Counted from the stretch's first letter, positions 8,756-18,654 are shown. The stretch: 64,000 nucleotides of DNA from Flavobacterium flevense (GCF_900142775.1 NZ_FRCC01000002.1:558001-622000); one strand, 5' to 3'. The notes: generated by a model not told the origin, from the letters alone. Made by a program: numbers and translations.

Positions 8756-11700
8756 ATGAATATAAAGCATTACATATTGTTTTGGATAGTTTTCTTTTTT
8801 GCTTTTTGCAAAAGTGATCAAATTCTGGCGCAAACACGTGAAGAAATTTCGCTGAATGCCGATTGGAAAACCACTATGGTGGATTCCCATTCCGGTTCAG
8901 ATCAGGATTTTGTGAATCATTCGGATGCGGATTGGAAAGCCGTAAATGTTCCGCATAACTGGGATCAGTATTATGGCTTTCGCCAAATGAAACACGGTAA
9001 TTTTCACGGAACAGCCTGGTATTCGAAAAATTTGAAAATTGGCAAACAGCAAAAAGGGAAAAAACTCTTTCTGTTTTTTGAAGGAGTAAGCAGTTATGCC
9101 ACAGTTTGGGTAAACGGAAAAGAAGTAGGACAGCATAAAGGCGGCCGGACTACTTTTACCTTAGACATAACTGATGCCGTAAAGTACGATGCTGATAATA
9201 AAATTGTAGTCAAAGCGGCTCATCCCGCCTTTATTGCCGATTTACCCTGGGTTTGTGGTGGTTGTTCCGGCGAATGGGGATTTTCAGAAGGTTCACAACC
9301 GATGGGGATTTTCAGACCGGTAACTTTAGTGATTACAAATGAGGTTCGAATTGAACCTTTTGGAGTTCATATCTGGAATGACAAAACGGTTTCTAAAGAA
9401 CAGGCGATTTTACATACCACAACTGAAATCCAAAATTACAGTCTGTCGGGTAGAAATCTAACGGTGATTAATTCACTTTTAGATGCGAAAGGGAAAAAAG
9501 TAGCATCGGTTAAGAATACTATTTTGCTTTCGAAAGAAACAAAGGAGATTCAGCAAACATTACCTCAAATCAAAAAACCAAAATTATGGTCGCCTGAAAG
9601 CCCGTATTTATATACGCTTTCGACTACTATTTTAGAAGGAAATAAAGTTTTAGACAAACTTACCACGCCGTATGGAATTCGCTGGGTTTCCTGGCCAGTG
9701 GACAGAGCGGGCGATGACAACCGATTTTTTATCAATGATCAGCCCGTTTTTATCAATGGAACCTGTGAATACGAACATCAAATAGGGCAGAGTCACTCTT
9801 TTTCGGATACGCAAATCAAAGCCAGAATCGAACAAATCAAAGCAGCCGGATTCAATTCGTTTAGAGAAGCACATCAGCCTCATAATTTGAAATATCAGGA
9901 ATTATTAGACGAAAGCGGAATTCTGTTCTGGAGTCAGTTTTCAGCTCATATCTGGTATGATACACCTGAGTTTAAAGAAAATTTCAAAACCTTATTGCGC
10001 GAATGGATCAAAGAACGTCGTAATAATCCATCGGTAGTATTGTGGGGATTACAAAACGAGAGTACGATTCCCAAGGAATTTGCCGAAGAATGTACTGCAA
10101 TTATTCGCGAAATGGATCCAACTGCTTCTGCACAGCGAAAAGTGACGACTTGCAACGGTGGCGAAGGAACCGACTGGAATGTAGTCCAAAACTGGTCAGG
10201 AACCTATGGCGGTGATCCGTTTAATTATGATGTCGAAATGACTACGCAATTACTAAATGGAGAATATGGTGCCTGGCGTTCACACGATTTGCATACCGAA
10301 GGGGAATTTGACCAAAAAGGGATTTTGAGCGAAAACCGTTTTTCGCAGTTAATGGAAATTAAAATTCGTGAGGCGGAGGCTGTAAAAGATAAAATTGCCG
10401 GACAATACAACTGGTTATTTGCTTCGCATGAAAATCCGGGACGTGAACAAAATGCCGAAGGATTCAGAGCTATTGATCAGGTAGGGCCGGTAAATTACAA
10501 AGGATTGTTTAGCATTTGGGGCGAGCCGCTGGATGCCTATTACATGTACCGAGCCAATTATGTTTCGAAAAAAACGAATCCGATGGTCTATATTGTTTCG
10601 CATACCTGGCCGAATCGTTGGGAATCTACCGGAATTAAAAACGGAATTGACATATATTCTAATTGTGATGAGGTCGAATTGTTTAATGATGTCAATAATC
10701 AGTCTTTAGGGAGATTAAAAAATCCGGGTAGAGGACAGCATTTTCAATGGAATAAAGTCAATATTCAGTATAATGTACTGTATGCTGTGGGTTATGTAAA
10801 TGGCAAAAAAGTAGCTCAGGATTATATTGTGCTGCATAATTTGCCTGAAGCACCCAACCTAAATTCGTTAAGTTCCAAAGAAGAAATTGTTTCGTCAAAA
10901 GCCGACTATAATTACATTTATCGTGTCAATTGTGGCGGACCAGATTATAAAGATACTGATGGAAATCAATGGTTAGCTGATGTTCATAAAACGGAAGCCA
11001 ATACCTGGGGTTCCTTGTCCTGGACCGATGATTTTAAAAATATACCCGCTTATTTTGCAAGTCAGCGTGCTACTTTTGACCTTGTTGACGGAACTCAGAA
11101 TGATGCCTTATTTCAAAATTTCCGTTACGGAATGGATAAGTTAAAATATGAATTTCCTGTTCCCGATGGTGAGTATGAAGTCGAATTGTATTTCTCAGAA
11201 CCTTGGTACGGAACCGGCGGAGGACTGGATTGCAAGGACTGGCGTGTTTTTGATGTTGCAATTAATGGTCAGGTGGTTTTAAAGGATTTTGATATTTGGA
11301 ACGAAGTTGGTTTTTCTAAAGCAGTGAAAAAAACGGTCACTGTGAAAAGTAAAAACGGAAAATTAGTAATTGATTTTCCAAAAGTAACCTCGGGAGAAGG
11401 AATAATCTCGGCAATTGCGATTGCTTCCAAAGACAAATCGGTGAAAGCAGCTGCTCCTTCGCCAAAGAATATTCTGGATGTTGCTACTCATGGCGAGTTC
11501 GAAATTGCTTCCTGGTTGCAACTCAATTCAAAACAATATTCAAATTCAGATGTAACATTTACGCAATTACCGACTAATTTATATGCTGCCGATTATATCC
11601 GTTTTTCGAAAGAAAATAATCATTCAGGATCTTTTGTTTCGAAAGAAGATGCTACCGTTTCCGTATTGGTAGATTCGAATATCAAAACGACTTTGCCTTG

Positions 11701-12256
11701 GCTTGCAGATTATAAAAAATCGGAAGCAACGGCAAAAAACAGCAACGGAGTTGTTTTTAGTATTTTCGAAAAAGAAGTGAAAAAAGCAGAAAAAGTAACT
11801 TTCGAAAATAATGCTAATTCGATTGTAGTAGTGCCAAGTTCTGATTTGGGGAAAGTGAAAGATGACAGACCTTCGTTAAAACTGGAGGCAGAAACAGCTG
11901 CAATAAAAGGAGGCGGAACTGTAAAAGGGAATTTTAAATCAGCCGATTATGTGGAATTTGCTAAAAACACACCCAACAGCATTGAATTTGAAGTCAATCC
12001 CGGTGTTGCTAATATCTATTTGATGCGTTTTAGATACATGAATCTGAATATGGAACCAATAAAAGTAAAATTGATTATCGAAGATGCGTATGGTATTTTA
12101 TTGCGAAATGATGAAATCGAATTCCCGGCACCAACAGAGAAATGGAAGATTTTAAATACCACTTCGGGAGGTTATATTAATGCCGGAAAATACAAAATCA
12201 GAATTGAATCGGATAATATGAAAGGATTGCGTTTGGAGTCTTTTGAGTTTCAGTAA
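8756..12256 (+). CDS. Large multidomain GH2 glycosidase with malectin-like module (beta-galactosidase/beta-glucuronidase type)
   Basis: An exported 1166-residue enzyme with a signal peptide ending near QILAQ. It has the GH2 order: sugar-binding jelly roll (WKAVNVPHNWDQYYG, GTAWYSKNLKI), immunoglobulin-like domain, TIM barrel (FFINDQPVFINGTCEYEH, NSFREAHQPHN). The acid/base is probably E435 in VVLWGLQNEST and the nucleophile probably E503 in NGEYGAW. After about residue 715 a malectin-like carbohydrate-binding module (YRVNCGGPDYKDTDGNQW) and further beta domains follow, which accounts for the unusual length. It follows the alpha-glucuronidase-like gene after a 113-nt spacer. Family secure; beta-galactosidase versus beta-glucuronidase not resolved. 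Confidence 0.87.
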   Translation: MNIKHYILFWIVFFFAFCKSDQILAQTREEISLNADWKTTMVDSHSGSDQDFVNHSDADWKAVNVPHNWDQYYGFRQMKHGNFHGTAWYSKNLKIGKQQKGKKLFLFFEGVSSYATVWVNGKEVGQHKGGRTTFTLDITDAVKYDADNKIVVKAAHPAFIADLPWVCGGCSGEWGFSEGSQPMGIFRPVTLVITNEVRIEPFGVHIWNDKTVSKEQAILHTTTEIQNYSLSGRNLTVINSLLDAKGKKVASVKNTILLSKETKEIQQTLPQIKKPKLWSPESPYLYTLSTTILEGNKVLDKLTTPYGIRWVSWPVDRAGDDNRFFINDQPVFINGTCEYEHQIGQSHSFSDTQIKARIEQIKAAGFNSFREAHQPHNLKYQELLDESGILFWSQFSAHIWYDTPEFKENFKTLLREWIKERRNNPSVVLWGLQNESTIPKEFAEECTAIIREMDPTASAQRKVTTCNGGEGTDWNVVQNWSGTYGGDPFNYDVEMTTQLLNGEYGAWRSHDLHTEGEFDQKGILSENRFSQLMEIKIREAEAVKDKIAGQYNWLFASHENPGREQNAEGFRAIDQVGPVNYKGLFSIWGEPLDAYYMYRANYVSKKTNPMVYIVSHTWPNRWESTGIKNGIDIYSNCDEVELFNDVNNQSLGRLKNPGRGQHFQWNKVNIQYNVLYAVGYVNGKKVAQDYIVLHNLPEAPNLNSLSSKEEIVSSKADYNYIYRVNCGGPDYKDTDGNQWLADVHKTEANTWGSLSWTDDFKNIPAYFASQRATFDLVDGTQNDALFQNFRYGMDKLKYEFPVPDGEYEVELYFSEPWYGTGGGLDCKDWRVFDVAINGQVVLKDFDIWNEVGFSKAVKKTVTVKSKNGKLVIDFPKVTSGEGIISAIAIASKDKSVKAAAPSPKNILDVATHGEFEIASWLQLNSKQYSNSDVTFTQLPTNLYAADYIRFSKENNHSGSFVSKEDATVSVLVDSNIKTTLPWLADYKKSEATAKNSNGVVFSIFEKEVKKAEKVTFENNANSIVVVPSSDLGKVKDDRPSLKLEAETAAIKGGGTVKGNFKSADYVEFAKNTPNSIEFEVNPGVANIYLMRFRYMNLNMEPIKVKLIIEDAYGILLRNDEIEFPAPTEKWKILNTTSGGYINAGKYKIRIESDNMKGLRLESFEFQ

Positions 12257-12261
12257 TAGTC

Positions 12262-12328
12262 ATTGCGAGGAACGAAGCAATCTCATAACGAGAGCAACAA
12301 CTGTGATGGCGCCTACGTTCCTCGCAAT
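12262..12328. repeat. Intergenic inverted repeat (ATTGCGAGGAACG arms)
   Basis: The left arm ATTGCGAGGAACG at 12262-12274 and right arm CGTTCCTCGCAAT at 12316-12328 are perfect complements; the loop is 41 nt. A half copy of a similar sequence lies just before rsmA (63010-63031). Confidence 0.85.
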
Positions 12329-12354
12329 TACAAATAGTATAAAAAAATAATAAA

Positions 12355-14793
12355 ATGGTAAAAGAACATAAAAGTGTTTTACGAAAAATAGGAACAGCGG
12401 CTGTTTTGTTGTTTTTAGTGGCTTGTGCATCAACAAAAAAAGAGAGTCGAATTATAGCCGATTTTAATCCGGATTGGAATTTTAAATTGGGCGATCATCC
12501 TACGGCAATACAGGCTGATTTTGATGCGAATGATTGGCGAACATTAGATTTGCCGCACGATTGGAGTATCGAAGGTACATTTAGCAAAGATTATCCAACA
12601 AAACCCAAACAAGGTGCATTGCCAGCGGGAATAGGCTGGTATCGCAAAAGTTTTACTTTGCCGGAATCGGCTAAAAATAAAAGCATTGCTATCGAATTTG
12701 ATGGTGTTTTTTGCAATAGCGAAGTCTGGATCAACGGTCATTATTTAGGAAAACGCCCGTTTGGATATATTTCTTTTTCGTATGATTTGACGAAATATTT
12801 GAACTTTGGAAACCAAAAAAATCACATTGCTGTAAAAGTGGATAACGATGCACAACCCAGCTCGAGATGGTACACCGGTTCCGGGATTTACAGAAATGTA
12901 CGTTTAGTAACTACTAATAAATTGCACGTGGCGCATTGGGGAACTGTCGTGACCACACCGAAAGTTTCTGCTGAAAAAGCGACTGTAGATTATACAGTTA
13001 GCATTCAAAATGATTCGGATTTGCAAAAAGAATTTAAGGTAATAACCGATATTTTGGATGCCAATAATCGTTCGGTGGCACGATTAGAAGCTACGGAACA
13101 AATTGGAGCCAATGCACTTTTAGAAAAAGGACAAAAATTTGAAGTTCAAAATCCAAAATTATGGGATACTAAAAACCCGAATTTGTATAAAGTAGTCACA
13201 AAAATCTATGAAAAATCAACTCTGGTAGATGATTATGAAACCCCACTTGGATTTAGATATTTTGCTTTCGATGCCGAAAAAGGATTCTCTTTAAATGGTG
13301 TCCCAATGAAAATCTACGGGGTTTGCCTTCATCACGATAACGGTGCTTTAGGAGCGGTTGCAAATTATCATGCTATCAAAAGAAAATTAACCATCATGAA
13401 AGAAATGGGTGTGAATGCTGTCAGAATGGCTCATAATCCGCCTTCATTAGAAATGTTACAGTTGTGTGACGAAATGGGTTTTATCGTTCAGGATGAGGTT
13501 TTTGATGTTTGGAAAAAGAAGAAAGTAACCCATGATTACAACAAATACTGGGACGAATGGTACAAACGTGATTTGGAAGATTTTATCAAGCGTGATCGCA
13601 ATCATCCATCGGTAATGATGTGGAGTATTGGGAATGAAATTCGGGAACAATTTGACAGTACCGGAATTTCGATTACGAAAGAACTGGCACAAATTGTAAA
13701 ATCTTTAGACAAAACAAGACCTGTAACTTCGGCTTTGACTGAGAATGTTCCTGAGAAAAATTTCATCTATCAGTCGGGTGCTTTAGATCTTTTAGGATTT
13801 AATTACAAGCATACCGATTACGGGACTTTTCCCGAGCGTTTCAAAGGACAAAAAATAATTGCTTCGGAGAGTGTTTCTGCTTTGCAAACCCGTGGTCATT
13901 ATGATATGCCAACGGATTCGATAAGAATGTGGCCTAAAAAATACGGTGAAGATTTTGATGGAAACGCCGATTGGACTGTTACAGCTTTTGATAATATTGC
14001 TTCATTTTGGGGAACAACGCATGAGGAAAACTGGAAAGCAGCTAAAAAATATGATTTTATAGCGGGAACTTTTGTCTGGACGGGATTTGATTACATTGGC
14101 GAACCTGATCCGTATCCGTATCCTGCACGTAGTTCCTATTTTGGAATCGTGGATTTGGCCGGTTTGCCTAAAGATGTGTATTATATGTACCAAAGCGAAT
14201 GGAGCGAAAAAGATGTGTTGCATTTATTACCACACTGGAACTGGACACAAGGTAAACTTATCGATGTTTGGGCGTATTATAACCATGCTGATGAAGTAGA
14301 ATTATTCCTAAACGGAAAATCTTTAGGTTCGAAAGCTAAAAAAGGTGACGAATTGCATATTGCCTGGAAAGTACCTTTTGAAGCAGGAACTTTGAAAGCA
14401 ATATCACGAAAAGCTGGCAAAATAGTGAAGGAAACCGAAATTCATACCGCTGGCGAAGCTGCTAAAATTGATTTAAAGTCGGATAAAACGAGCATTAAAA
14501 ACGATGGCTATGATTTGGCTTACATCACAGTTTCTTTGCTGGATAAAGACGGAAATCCACTTCCAACAGCTGATAATCTAATTAATTTTAAAGTTTCTGG
14601 AGGAGCTAAAATTGTGGGTGTGGACAATGGTTACCAAGCCAGTTTAGAACCTTTTAAAGCCGATTACCGCAAATTATACAATGGAAAATGTGTAGTGATT
14701 TTGCAATCGAATAAAAAAGCAGAAAACATAACACTAGAAGCTACGACAGCAGGGAATATCAGCTTAGGTACTGTGAATATTAAAGTAGAATAA
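12355..14793 (+). CDS. GH2 beta-galactosidase-type lipoprotein
   Basis: An 812-residue GH2 enzyme with a lipoprotein signal (lipobox near FLVACAS), so probably anchored in the outer or inner membrane. N-terminal binding domain: LDLPHDWSIEGTFS and GIGWYRKSFTLP. The TIM barrel has KIYGVCLHHDNGALG, NAVRMAHNPPS, the acid/base E428 in SVMMWSIGNEI and the nucleophile E505 in IIASESVSALQTRG. After the barrel come DUF4982-like and invasin-like beta domains (DEVELFLNGKSLG, GYDLAYITVSLLDKDGNPLP), the usual Bacteroidetes arrangement. It is the last gene of the + strand glycosidase run and is followed by a strong terminator. Beta-galactosidase is the most likely activity. Confidence 0.88.
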   Translation: MVKEHKSVLRKIGTAAVLLFLVACASTKKESRIIADFNPDWNFKLGDHPTAIQADFDANDWRTLDLPHDWSIEGTFSKDYPTKPKQGALPAGIGWYRKSFTLPESAKNKSIAIEFDGVFCNSEVWINGHYLGKRPFGYISFSYDLTKYLNFGNQKNHIAVKVDNDAQPSSRWYTGSGIYRNVRLVTTNKLHVAHWGTVVTTPKVSAEKATVDYTVSIQNDSDLQKEFKVITDILDANNRSVARLEATEQIGANALLEKGQKFEVQNPKLWDTKNPNLYKVVTKIYEKSTLVDDYETPLGFRYFAFDAEKGFSLNGVPMKIYGVCLHHDNGALGAVANYHAIKRKLTIMKEMGVNAVRMAHNPPSLEMLQLCDEMGFIVQDEVFDVWKKKKVTHDYNKYWDEWYKRDLEDFIKRDRNHPSVMMWSIGNEIREQFDSTGISITKELAQIVKSLDKTRPVTSALTENVPEKNFIYQSGALDLLGFNYKHTDYGTFPERFKGQKIIASESVSALQTRGHYDMPTDSIRMWPKKYGEDFDGNADWTVTAFDNIASFWGTTHEENWKAAKKYDFIAGTFVWTGFDYIGEPDPYPYPARSSYFGIVDLAGLPKDVYYMYQSEWSEKDVLHLLPHWNWTQGKLIDVWAYYNHADEVELFLNGKSLGSKAKKGDELHIAWKVPFEAGTLKAISRKAGKIVKETEIHTAGEAAKIDLKSDKTSIKNDGYDLAYITVSLLDKDGNPLPTADNLINFKVSGGAKIVGVDNGYQASLEPFKADYRKLYNGKCVVILQSNKKAENITLEATTAGNISLGTVNIKVE

Positions 14794-14816
14794 TTTTTTC
14801 GAAATATTTAGTTTTT

Positions 14817-14846
14817 AAAAGCACGGATTTTATTCGTGCTTTTTTT
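14817..14846 (+). terminator. Rho-independent terminator after the glycosidase run
   Basis: AAAAGCACG and CGTGCTTTT are complementary around a 9-nt loop, followed by a T run. It lies 24 nt after the stop of the GH2 lipoprotein gene and can also serve the convergent gene. Confidence 0.85.
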
Positions 14847-14848
14847 GT

Positions 14849-15277
14849 TCAGGGAATTGTAATTGGCATAGCATAATTACATCTTACAATTTTATCACCT
14901 ATTTTTGCAGGATTCCATCTTGGCATATTTTCTAGAACTCTTTTAGCTTCATCTCCTGTGCCATGACCAACATCTCTAAGTATATTTATATTTGATATAG
15001 TTCCGTCTTTTTCTATTACAAATGTGACATATATTTTTCCAAATATTTTTTCTCCATTTACTATTGGTGTTCTGAAATTATCTTTTATAAATTGTTCTTT
15101 TTTCACCCATCCCAGTATTTCTGGTTTTACATCTACAATTCCGAATGAGTAAATTGTATTTTCATCTCTATATTTTGGATCTCCTTTGCAACCACATACG
15201 ATAACTTCTGCTTTTGTCGATTGTCCAAAAGAAATTGAGATAGAGAAGAGAAAGAGTATAAAGAATAACTTTTTCAT
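14849..15277 (-). CDS. Small exported protein with TonB C-terminal-like domain
   Basis: A 142-residue protein with a signal peptide (MKKLFFILFLFSISISFGQ) instead of the usual TonB membrane anchor. The C-terminal 60 residues match the TonB_C fold signature: GKIYVTFVIEKDGTISNINI, then a GHGTGDEAKRVLENMPRWNPA helix and a final KIVRCNYAMPI strand. Many Flavobacteria encode such soluble, periplasmic TonB_C-only proteins of unknown role. It is convergent with the glycosidase run and stands alone. There are Cys residues (VCGCKGD) just after the signal peptide. The domain call is good; whether it works in energy transduction is unknown. Confidence 0.75.
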   Translation of the reverse strand: MKKLFFILFLFSISISFGQSTKAEVIVCGCKGDPKYRDENTIYSFGIVDVKPEILGWVKKEQFIKDNFRTPIVNGEKIFGKIYVTFVIEKDGTISNINILRDVGHGTGDEAKRVLENMPRWNPAKIGDKIVRCNYAMPITIP

Positions 15278-15360
15278 TTATTGGAGATAAATTGTTAGAG
15301 GTTAAATATATAGAATAATTTGATTTGTAAATAAAATACCGTAAATATTCCACAATCTTG

Positions 15361-15428
15361 TCCTTCCGAGGAACGAGGAATCTCATCAAGTGACTCACAT
15401 AACGGAGATTCCTCGTTCCTCGGAAGGA
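15361..15428. repeat. Intergenic inverted repeat (TCCTTCCGAGGAACGAGG arms)
   Basis: Perfect 24-bp arms at 15361-15384 and 15405-15428 with a 20-nt loop. It lies between divergent genes, about 145 nt before the U32 gene. Confidence 0.92.
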
Positions 15429-15571
15429 CATACTAGGTGTTTATGAGTTTTATAAATAGCTGTTTTTCAATCTATTTAAATCTTAATCCCACTAAAACCC
15501 TGATTTTTTGAGAAGTATTTTATACTTTTGCACTCTGATTCCAGAAAATTTGGAATTATAGCAATGATTAT

Positions 15572-17461
15572 ATGAAAAAGAAAGTAGAAATTCTTGCTCC
15601 GGCTAAAAATTTGGTTCAGGGAATTGCGGCTATTAATGCGGGTGCAGATGCTGTGTATATTGGTGCTCCGCTTTTTGGAGCGCGTACTAATGCCACCAAT
15701 TCAGTTGAAGATATTGCCGAAATGGTGAAATATGCTCATTTGTTCAAGGCGCAGGTTTTTGTGGTGATTAATACCATTTTGTACGACAACGAATTAGACG
15801 CTTGTAAAAAATTAATCTATCAATTATACGATATTGGTGTCGATGCGCTAATCGTGCAGGATATGGCGATTATGGAAATGGATTTACCTCCAATTGTCAT
15901 TCACGCTAGTACTCAGGCTAATAATCGTGAGCCACAACACGTAAAATTCCTGAAAGATGTTGGGATGCAACGCGTGGTTCTGGCCAGAGAGCTGAATTTA
16001 GATCAGGTGAGAGACATTGCCGCAGCAACTGATGTGGAATTGGAATTCTTCGTTTCCGGGGCGCTTTGTGTGTCTTTTAGCGGTAATTGCTACATGAGTA
16101 TCGCGGGTGGAGAACGCAGCGCTAATCGTGGTTCTTGTGCCCAAAACTGTCGTTTGCCGTACAATTTGATTGATGGTAACGGAACCACTTTATTGACCGA
16201 AAGTCATTTGCTTTCAATAAAAGATTTGGATTTAAGTGACCAATTACCCAACTTGATTGAGGCGGGAATTACTTCGTTTAAAATCGAAGGTCGTTTAAAA
16301 GATATTGTTTACGTAAAAAATAATACTTCGTTTTTAAGAAAGAAATTAGATGCTTTTTTAGAAAATAATGAAAGTTTCCAAAAAGCTTCTTCGGGAAGAA
16401 CCTTTTATAATTTCGAACCGGAAATGGACAGAAGTTTCAATAGAGGCTACACGGATTATTTTGTAAACCAACGAAAAGAAAAAATAGGAAACTGGGAAAG
16501 TCCAAAATCTCAAGGACAGTATATTGGTAAAGTAACTGAAATTAAAGCCAATGGTTATGTGATTGAAAATCATGATAAGCTCAATAATGGTGATGGTTTG
16601 TTTTTTATCAATGAAGAAGGCATTGCCGATGGAGTCCAAATCAATATTATTGTGAATGATATTGTGGTGCCAAATACCTTTAAAAATATTGCTGTAGGAA
16701 CTGTTATTTATCGAAATTCGGATGCAGAATTTAATCGAATTGTAGAAAAAGAAAACGCTGCGGTTAGAAAAATTGGAGTGAGTCTGCGTTTTTCAGAAAC
16801 GGAGGAAGGTTTCCAATTAACTGTTGTAGATGAAGACGGACACCGAAGTGTATCGAATTTGGTTACTGAAAAAGAGCTGGCAAAAAGCGAAGAATCGGTA
16901 ATCCCGAATATCACAAAAAATCTGGCAAAAACAGGAAATACACCTTTTATTGTTGATGATATCGAAGTAGAATTTACTAAGAATTGGTTCTTACCTATTT
17001 CGAAAGTGAATGAAGTACGAAGAATTGCTTTGGAACAATTGATTGATATTCGAATCAACGAATACCACAGAGAAGAATTCCAAATTACCAAAAATGATAT
17101 TCCGTATCCAACCGAAAAATTGGATTTTACTTTTAATGTTTCGAATAAACTAGCCAGAGCTTTTTATAAAAGACACGGCGTAACCGAGATCGAAAAAGCA
17201 TTTGAATTACAATGGGATCCCGGAAAAGCACGTGTGATGACGACCAAATATTGCGTGAAATACGAGTTGGGTAAATGTGCCCGTTTCCAGCGTGATACTA
17301 TGGGAGAAAAAGTAAAAGAACCGCTAACCTTAAAACACGGTGAAACGGAATACAAACTGAAATTCAACTGTAAACCTTGTGAGATGGAAATTTGGGAAAA
17401 AGATGCCGAATTTGAAATTATCGACCAGGATGAACAATTGGATTATGTAAAAAGAAGATAA
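15572..17461 (+). CDS. U32 family 'peptidase' (RlhA/PrtC-like, probable RNA-modifying enzyme)
   Basis: A 629-residue protein beginning KKKVEILAPAKNLVQGIAAI, with the U32 core: GADAVYIGAPLFGAR, VVINTILYDNEL, DALIVQDMAIM, HASTQANN, and the signature ELEFFVSGALCVSFSGNCYMS followed by RGSCAQNCRLPY, which holds clustered cysteines. A C-terminal extension has further cysteines (TKYCVKYELGKCARF, FNCKPCEM). The family is called peptidase U32, but E. coli members RlhA and TrhP act in hydroxylation of 23S rRNA or tRNA; the length and Cys-rich tail are closer to RlhA. A TACTTTTG -7-like box lies at 15523-15530. A role as an rRNA hydroxylation factor is inference from the family. Confidence 0.85.
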   Translation: MKKKVEILAPAKNLVQGIAAINAGADAVYIGAPLFGARTNATNSVEDIAEMVKYAHLFKAQVFVVINTILYDNELDACKKLIYQLYDIGVDALIVQDMAIMEMDLPPIVIHASTQANNREPQHVKFLKDVGMQRVVLARELNLDQVRDIAAATDVELEFFVSGALCVSFSGNCYMSIAGGERSANRGSCAQNCRLPYNLIDGNGTTLLTESHLLSIKDLDLSDQLPNLIEAGITSFKIEGRLKDIVYVKNNTSFLRKKLDAFLENNESFQKASSGRTFYNFEPEMDRSFNRGYTDYFVNQRKEKIGNWESPKSQGQYIGKVTEIKANGYVIENHDKLNNGDGLFFINEEGIADGVQINIIVNDIVVPNTFKNIAVGTVIYRNSDAEFNRIVEKENAAVRKIGVSLRFSETEEGFQLTVVDEDGHRSVSNLVTEKELAKSEESVIPNITKNLAKTGNTPFIVDDIEVEFTKNWFLPISKVNEVRRIALEQLIDIRINEYHREEFQITKNDIPYPTEKLDFTFNVSNKLARAFYKRHGVTEIEKAFELQWDPGKARVMTTKYCVKYELGKCARFQRDTMGEKVKEPLTLKHGETEYKLKFNCKPCEMEIWEKDAEFEIIDQDEQLDYVKRR

Positions 17462-17637
17462 TAAGCAGTTTGTCATTCCGACGAAGGAGGAATCTCATCA
17501 AGTAACTCACGCAACAATCAAGCTGAGTTTGTTGAAGCATACTGAAAAGAGAGAAATAAAAGAAAGCTGCAACAGATATTGTGGCTTTTTTTGTGTTTTT
17601 AAAAGCCACGAATTCACGAATTATTTTTTATTTTTTT

Positions 17638-17705
17638 ACCGCAAATTCGCAAATTTCTTTTTTAAAGACTAAGTAAGGCTTGAAAATAATTTGCGAATTT
17701 GCGGT
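17638..17705. repeat. Intergenic inverted repeat built of AATTTGCGAATTTGCGGT modules
   Basis: Perfect 18-bp arms: ACCGCAAATTCGCAAATT at 17638-17655 and its complement at 17688-17705. The same 18-mer recurs at 18168-18185, 32238-32255 and, as a second complete inverted repeat, at 59484-59544. Confidence 0.93.
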
Positions 17706-17729
17706 TATTTTTTCTTAGTCTGTGAGTAA

Positions 17730-18053
17730 TTACACTTCCAAAATACTAATCTCTACATCATTCAAATCAGTGGTGATATAGATTTGGCACGAAAGGCGGA
17801 TGTTTGCTTCTTCAAAACCTAATTTGGATAAGGTGGCGGGTTCATTACGTTCTTTTAGTGCTGAATTCCCTGTAATTCCGCTTGTTTTTACTACACAGGT
17901 TGCACATCTACCCACACCACCACATTCGCCAAAACTTTCCAACTGTAATTCTTCTTTGAGTAAATACATGAGATTGGGATAGCTGCCATGACGCGTTGTA
18001 ATGGGAATTAGTGTTCCGTTTTCAATAACGGTAAAGTTGATGTTGTTTTTCAC
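17730..18053 (-). CDS. 2Fe-2S ferredoxin
   Basis: A 107-residue soluble ferredoxin of the plant/adrenodoxin fold. The cluster ligands are visible as ECGGVGRCATC (three Cys in the C-x5-C-x2-C loop) and a fourth in RLSCQI near the C-terminus. The preceding GSYPNLMYLLKEELQL segment is typical of Bacteroidetes 2Fe-2S ferredoxins that serve as general electron carriers. No partner oxidoreductase adjoins it; the next upstream gene on the strand is a bacilliredoxin 190 nt away, with repeats in between. Confidence 0.88.
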   Translation of the reverse strand: MKNNINFTVIENGTLIPITTRHGSYPNLMYLLKEELQLESFGECGGVGRCATCVVKTSGITGNSALKERNEPATLSKLGFEEANIRLSCQIYITTDLNDVEISILEV

Positions 18054-18065
18054 GTGAAGTGTTTT

Positions 18066-18235
18066 TTAACCGCAAAGGGCACAAAGTTTTACGCAAAGGT
18101 CGCAAGGTTTTTTTAATAAACCATTAAAGCAATTATAAATAAAAAACCACAAATTCACAGATTATAAAATTTGCGAATTTGCGGTAATTATTTTTGTGTT
18201 CTTTGTGTAAAAACTTTGTGAACTTAGTGTTTAAA
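18066..18235. repeat. Degenerate repeat cluster between ferredoxin and bacilliredoxin genes
   Basis: The spacer is filled with repeat-like text: CCGCAAAGGGCACAAAG near 18069, an imperfect arm pair ACCACAAATTCACAGATT (18147-18164) with AATTTGCGAATTTGCGGT (18168-18185), and TTCTTTGTGTAAAAACTTTG near 18200. The last part is complementary to the first in patches, so a long weak hairpin is possible. Confidence 0.6.
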
Positions 18236-18243
18236 ACAAAGTC

Positions 18244-18654
18244 TTAACAATATTCGTTGTAAGCATCTTGTAAGTTCTCAGCAATCATTTCAGCCGGACG
18301 ACCTTCAATATGGTGACGCTCTAACATATGAACCAATTCTCCGTTTTTGAACAAAGCCATAGATGGCGATGATGGAGGAAAAGGGAACATGTGTTGTCTT
18401 GCAGCATCAACTGCTTCTTTATCAACTCCTGCAAAAACAGTGATTAAATGATCTGGTTTTTTAGCACCTTCTAAACTCATTTTAGCTCCCGGACGTGCGT
18501 TTCTTGCAGCACAACCACAAACTGAGTTTACAACAACTAATGTTGTTCCTTCGGCTTTGATAGCGTTTTCAACATCTTGAGCACTGTGTAAATCTTGAAA
18601 ACCAGCTGTAGTTAATTCAGCTTGCATTGGAGTTACCATTTCTTGTGGATACAT
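18244..18654 (-). CDS. BrxA/BrxB family bacilliredoxin
   Basis: A 136-residue protein starting [19 protein letters not shown], the conserved opening of the YphP/YqiW (BrxA/BrxB) family. The family's C-G-C redox motif is present ([16 protein letters not shown]). A cis-Pro-type region and [19 protein letters not shown] complete the thioredoxin-like fold. In Firmicutes these proteins de-bacillithiolate oxidised proteins, and bacillithiol is also made by many Bacteroidetes. It is a single gene flanked by repeats. Confidence 0.9.
   Translation of the reverse strand: MYPQEMVTPMQAELTTAGFQDLHSAQDVENAIKAEGTTLVVVNSVCGCAARNARPGAKMSLEGAKKPDHLITVFAGVDKEAVDAARQHMFPFPPSSPSMALFKNGELVHMLERHHIEGRPAEMIAENLQDAYNEYC

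Noticed and set aside
16708..17091. 127-codon minus-strand ORF inside the U32 gene
   Set aside because: Shadow of a conserved coding region; Ser/Phe-rich composition typical of the reverse frame of AT-rich genes.
17566..17600. AAAGCTGCAACA...TGTGGCTTTTTT as terminator of the U32 gene
   Set aside because: The stem needs internal loops and only short patches pair; left out as unsupported.
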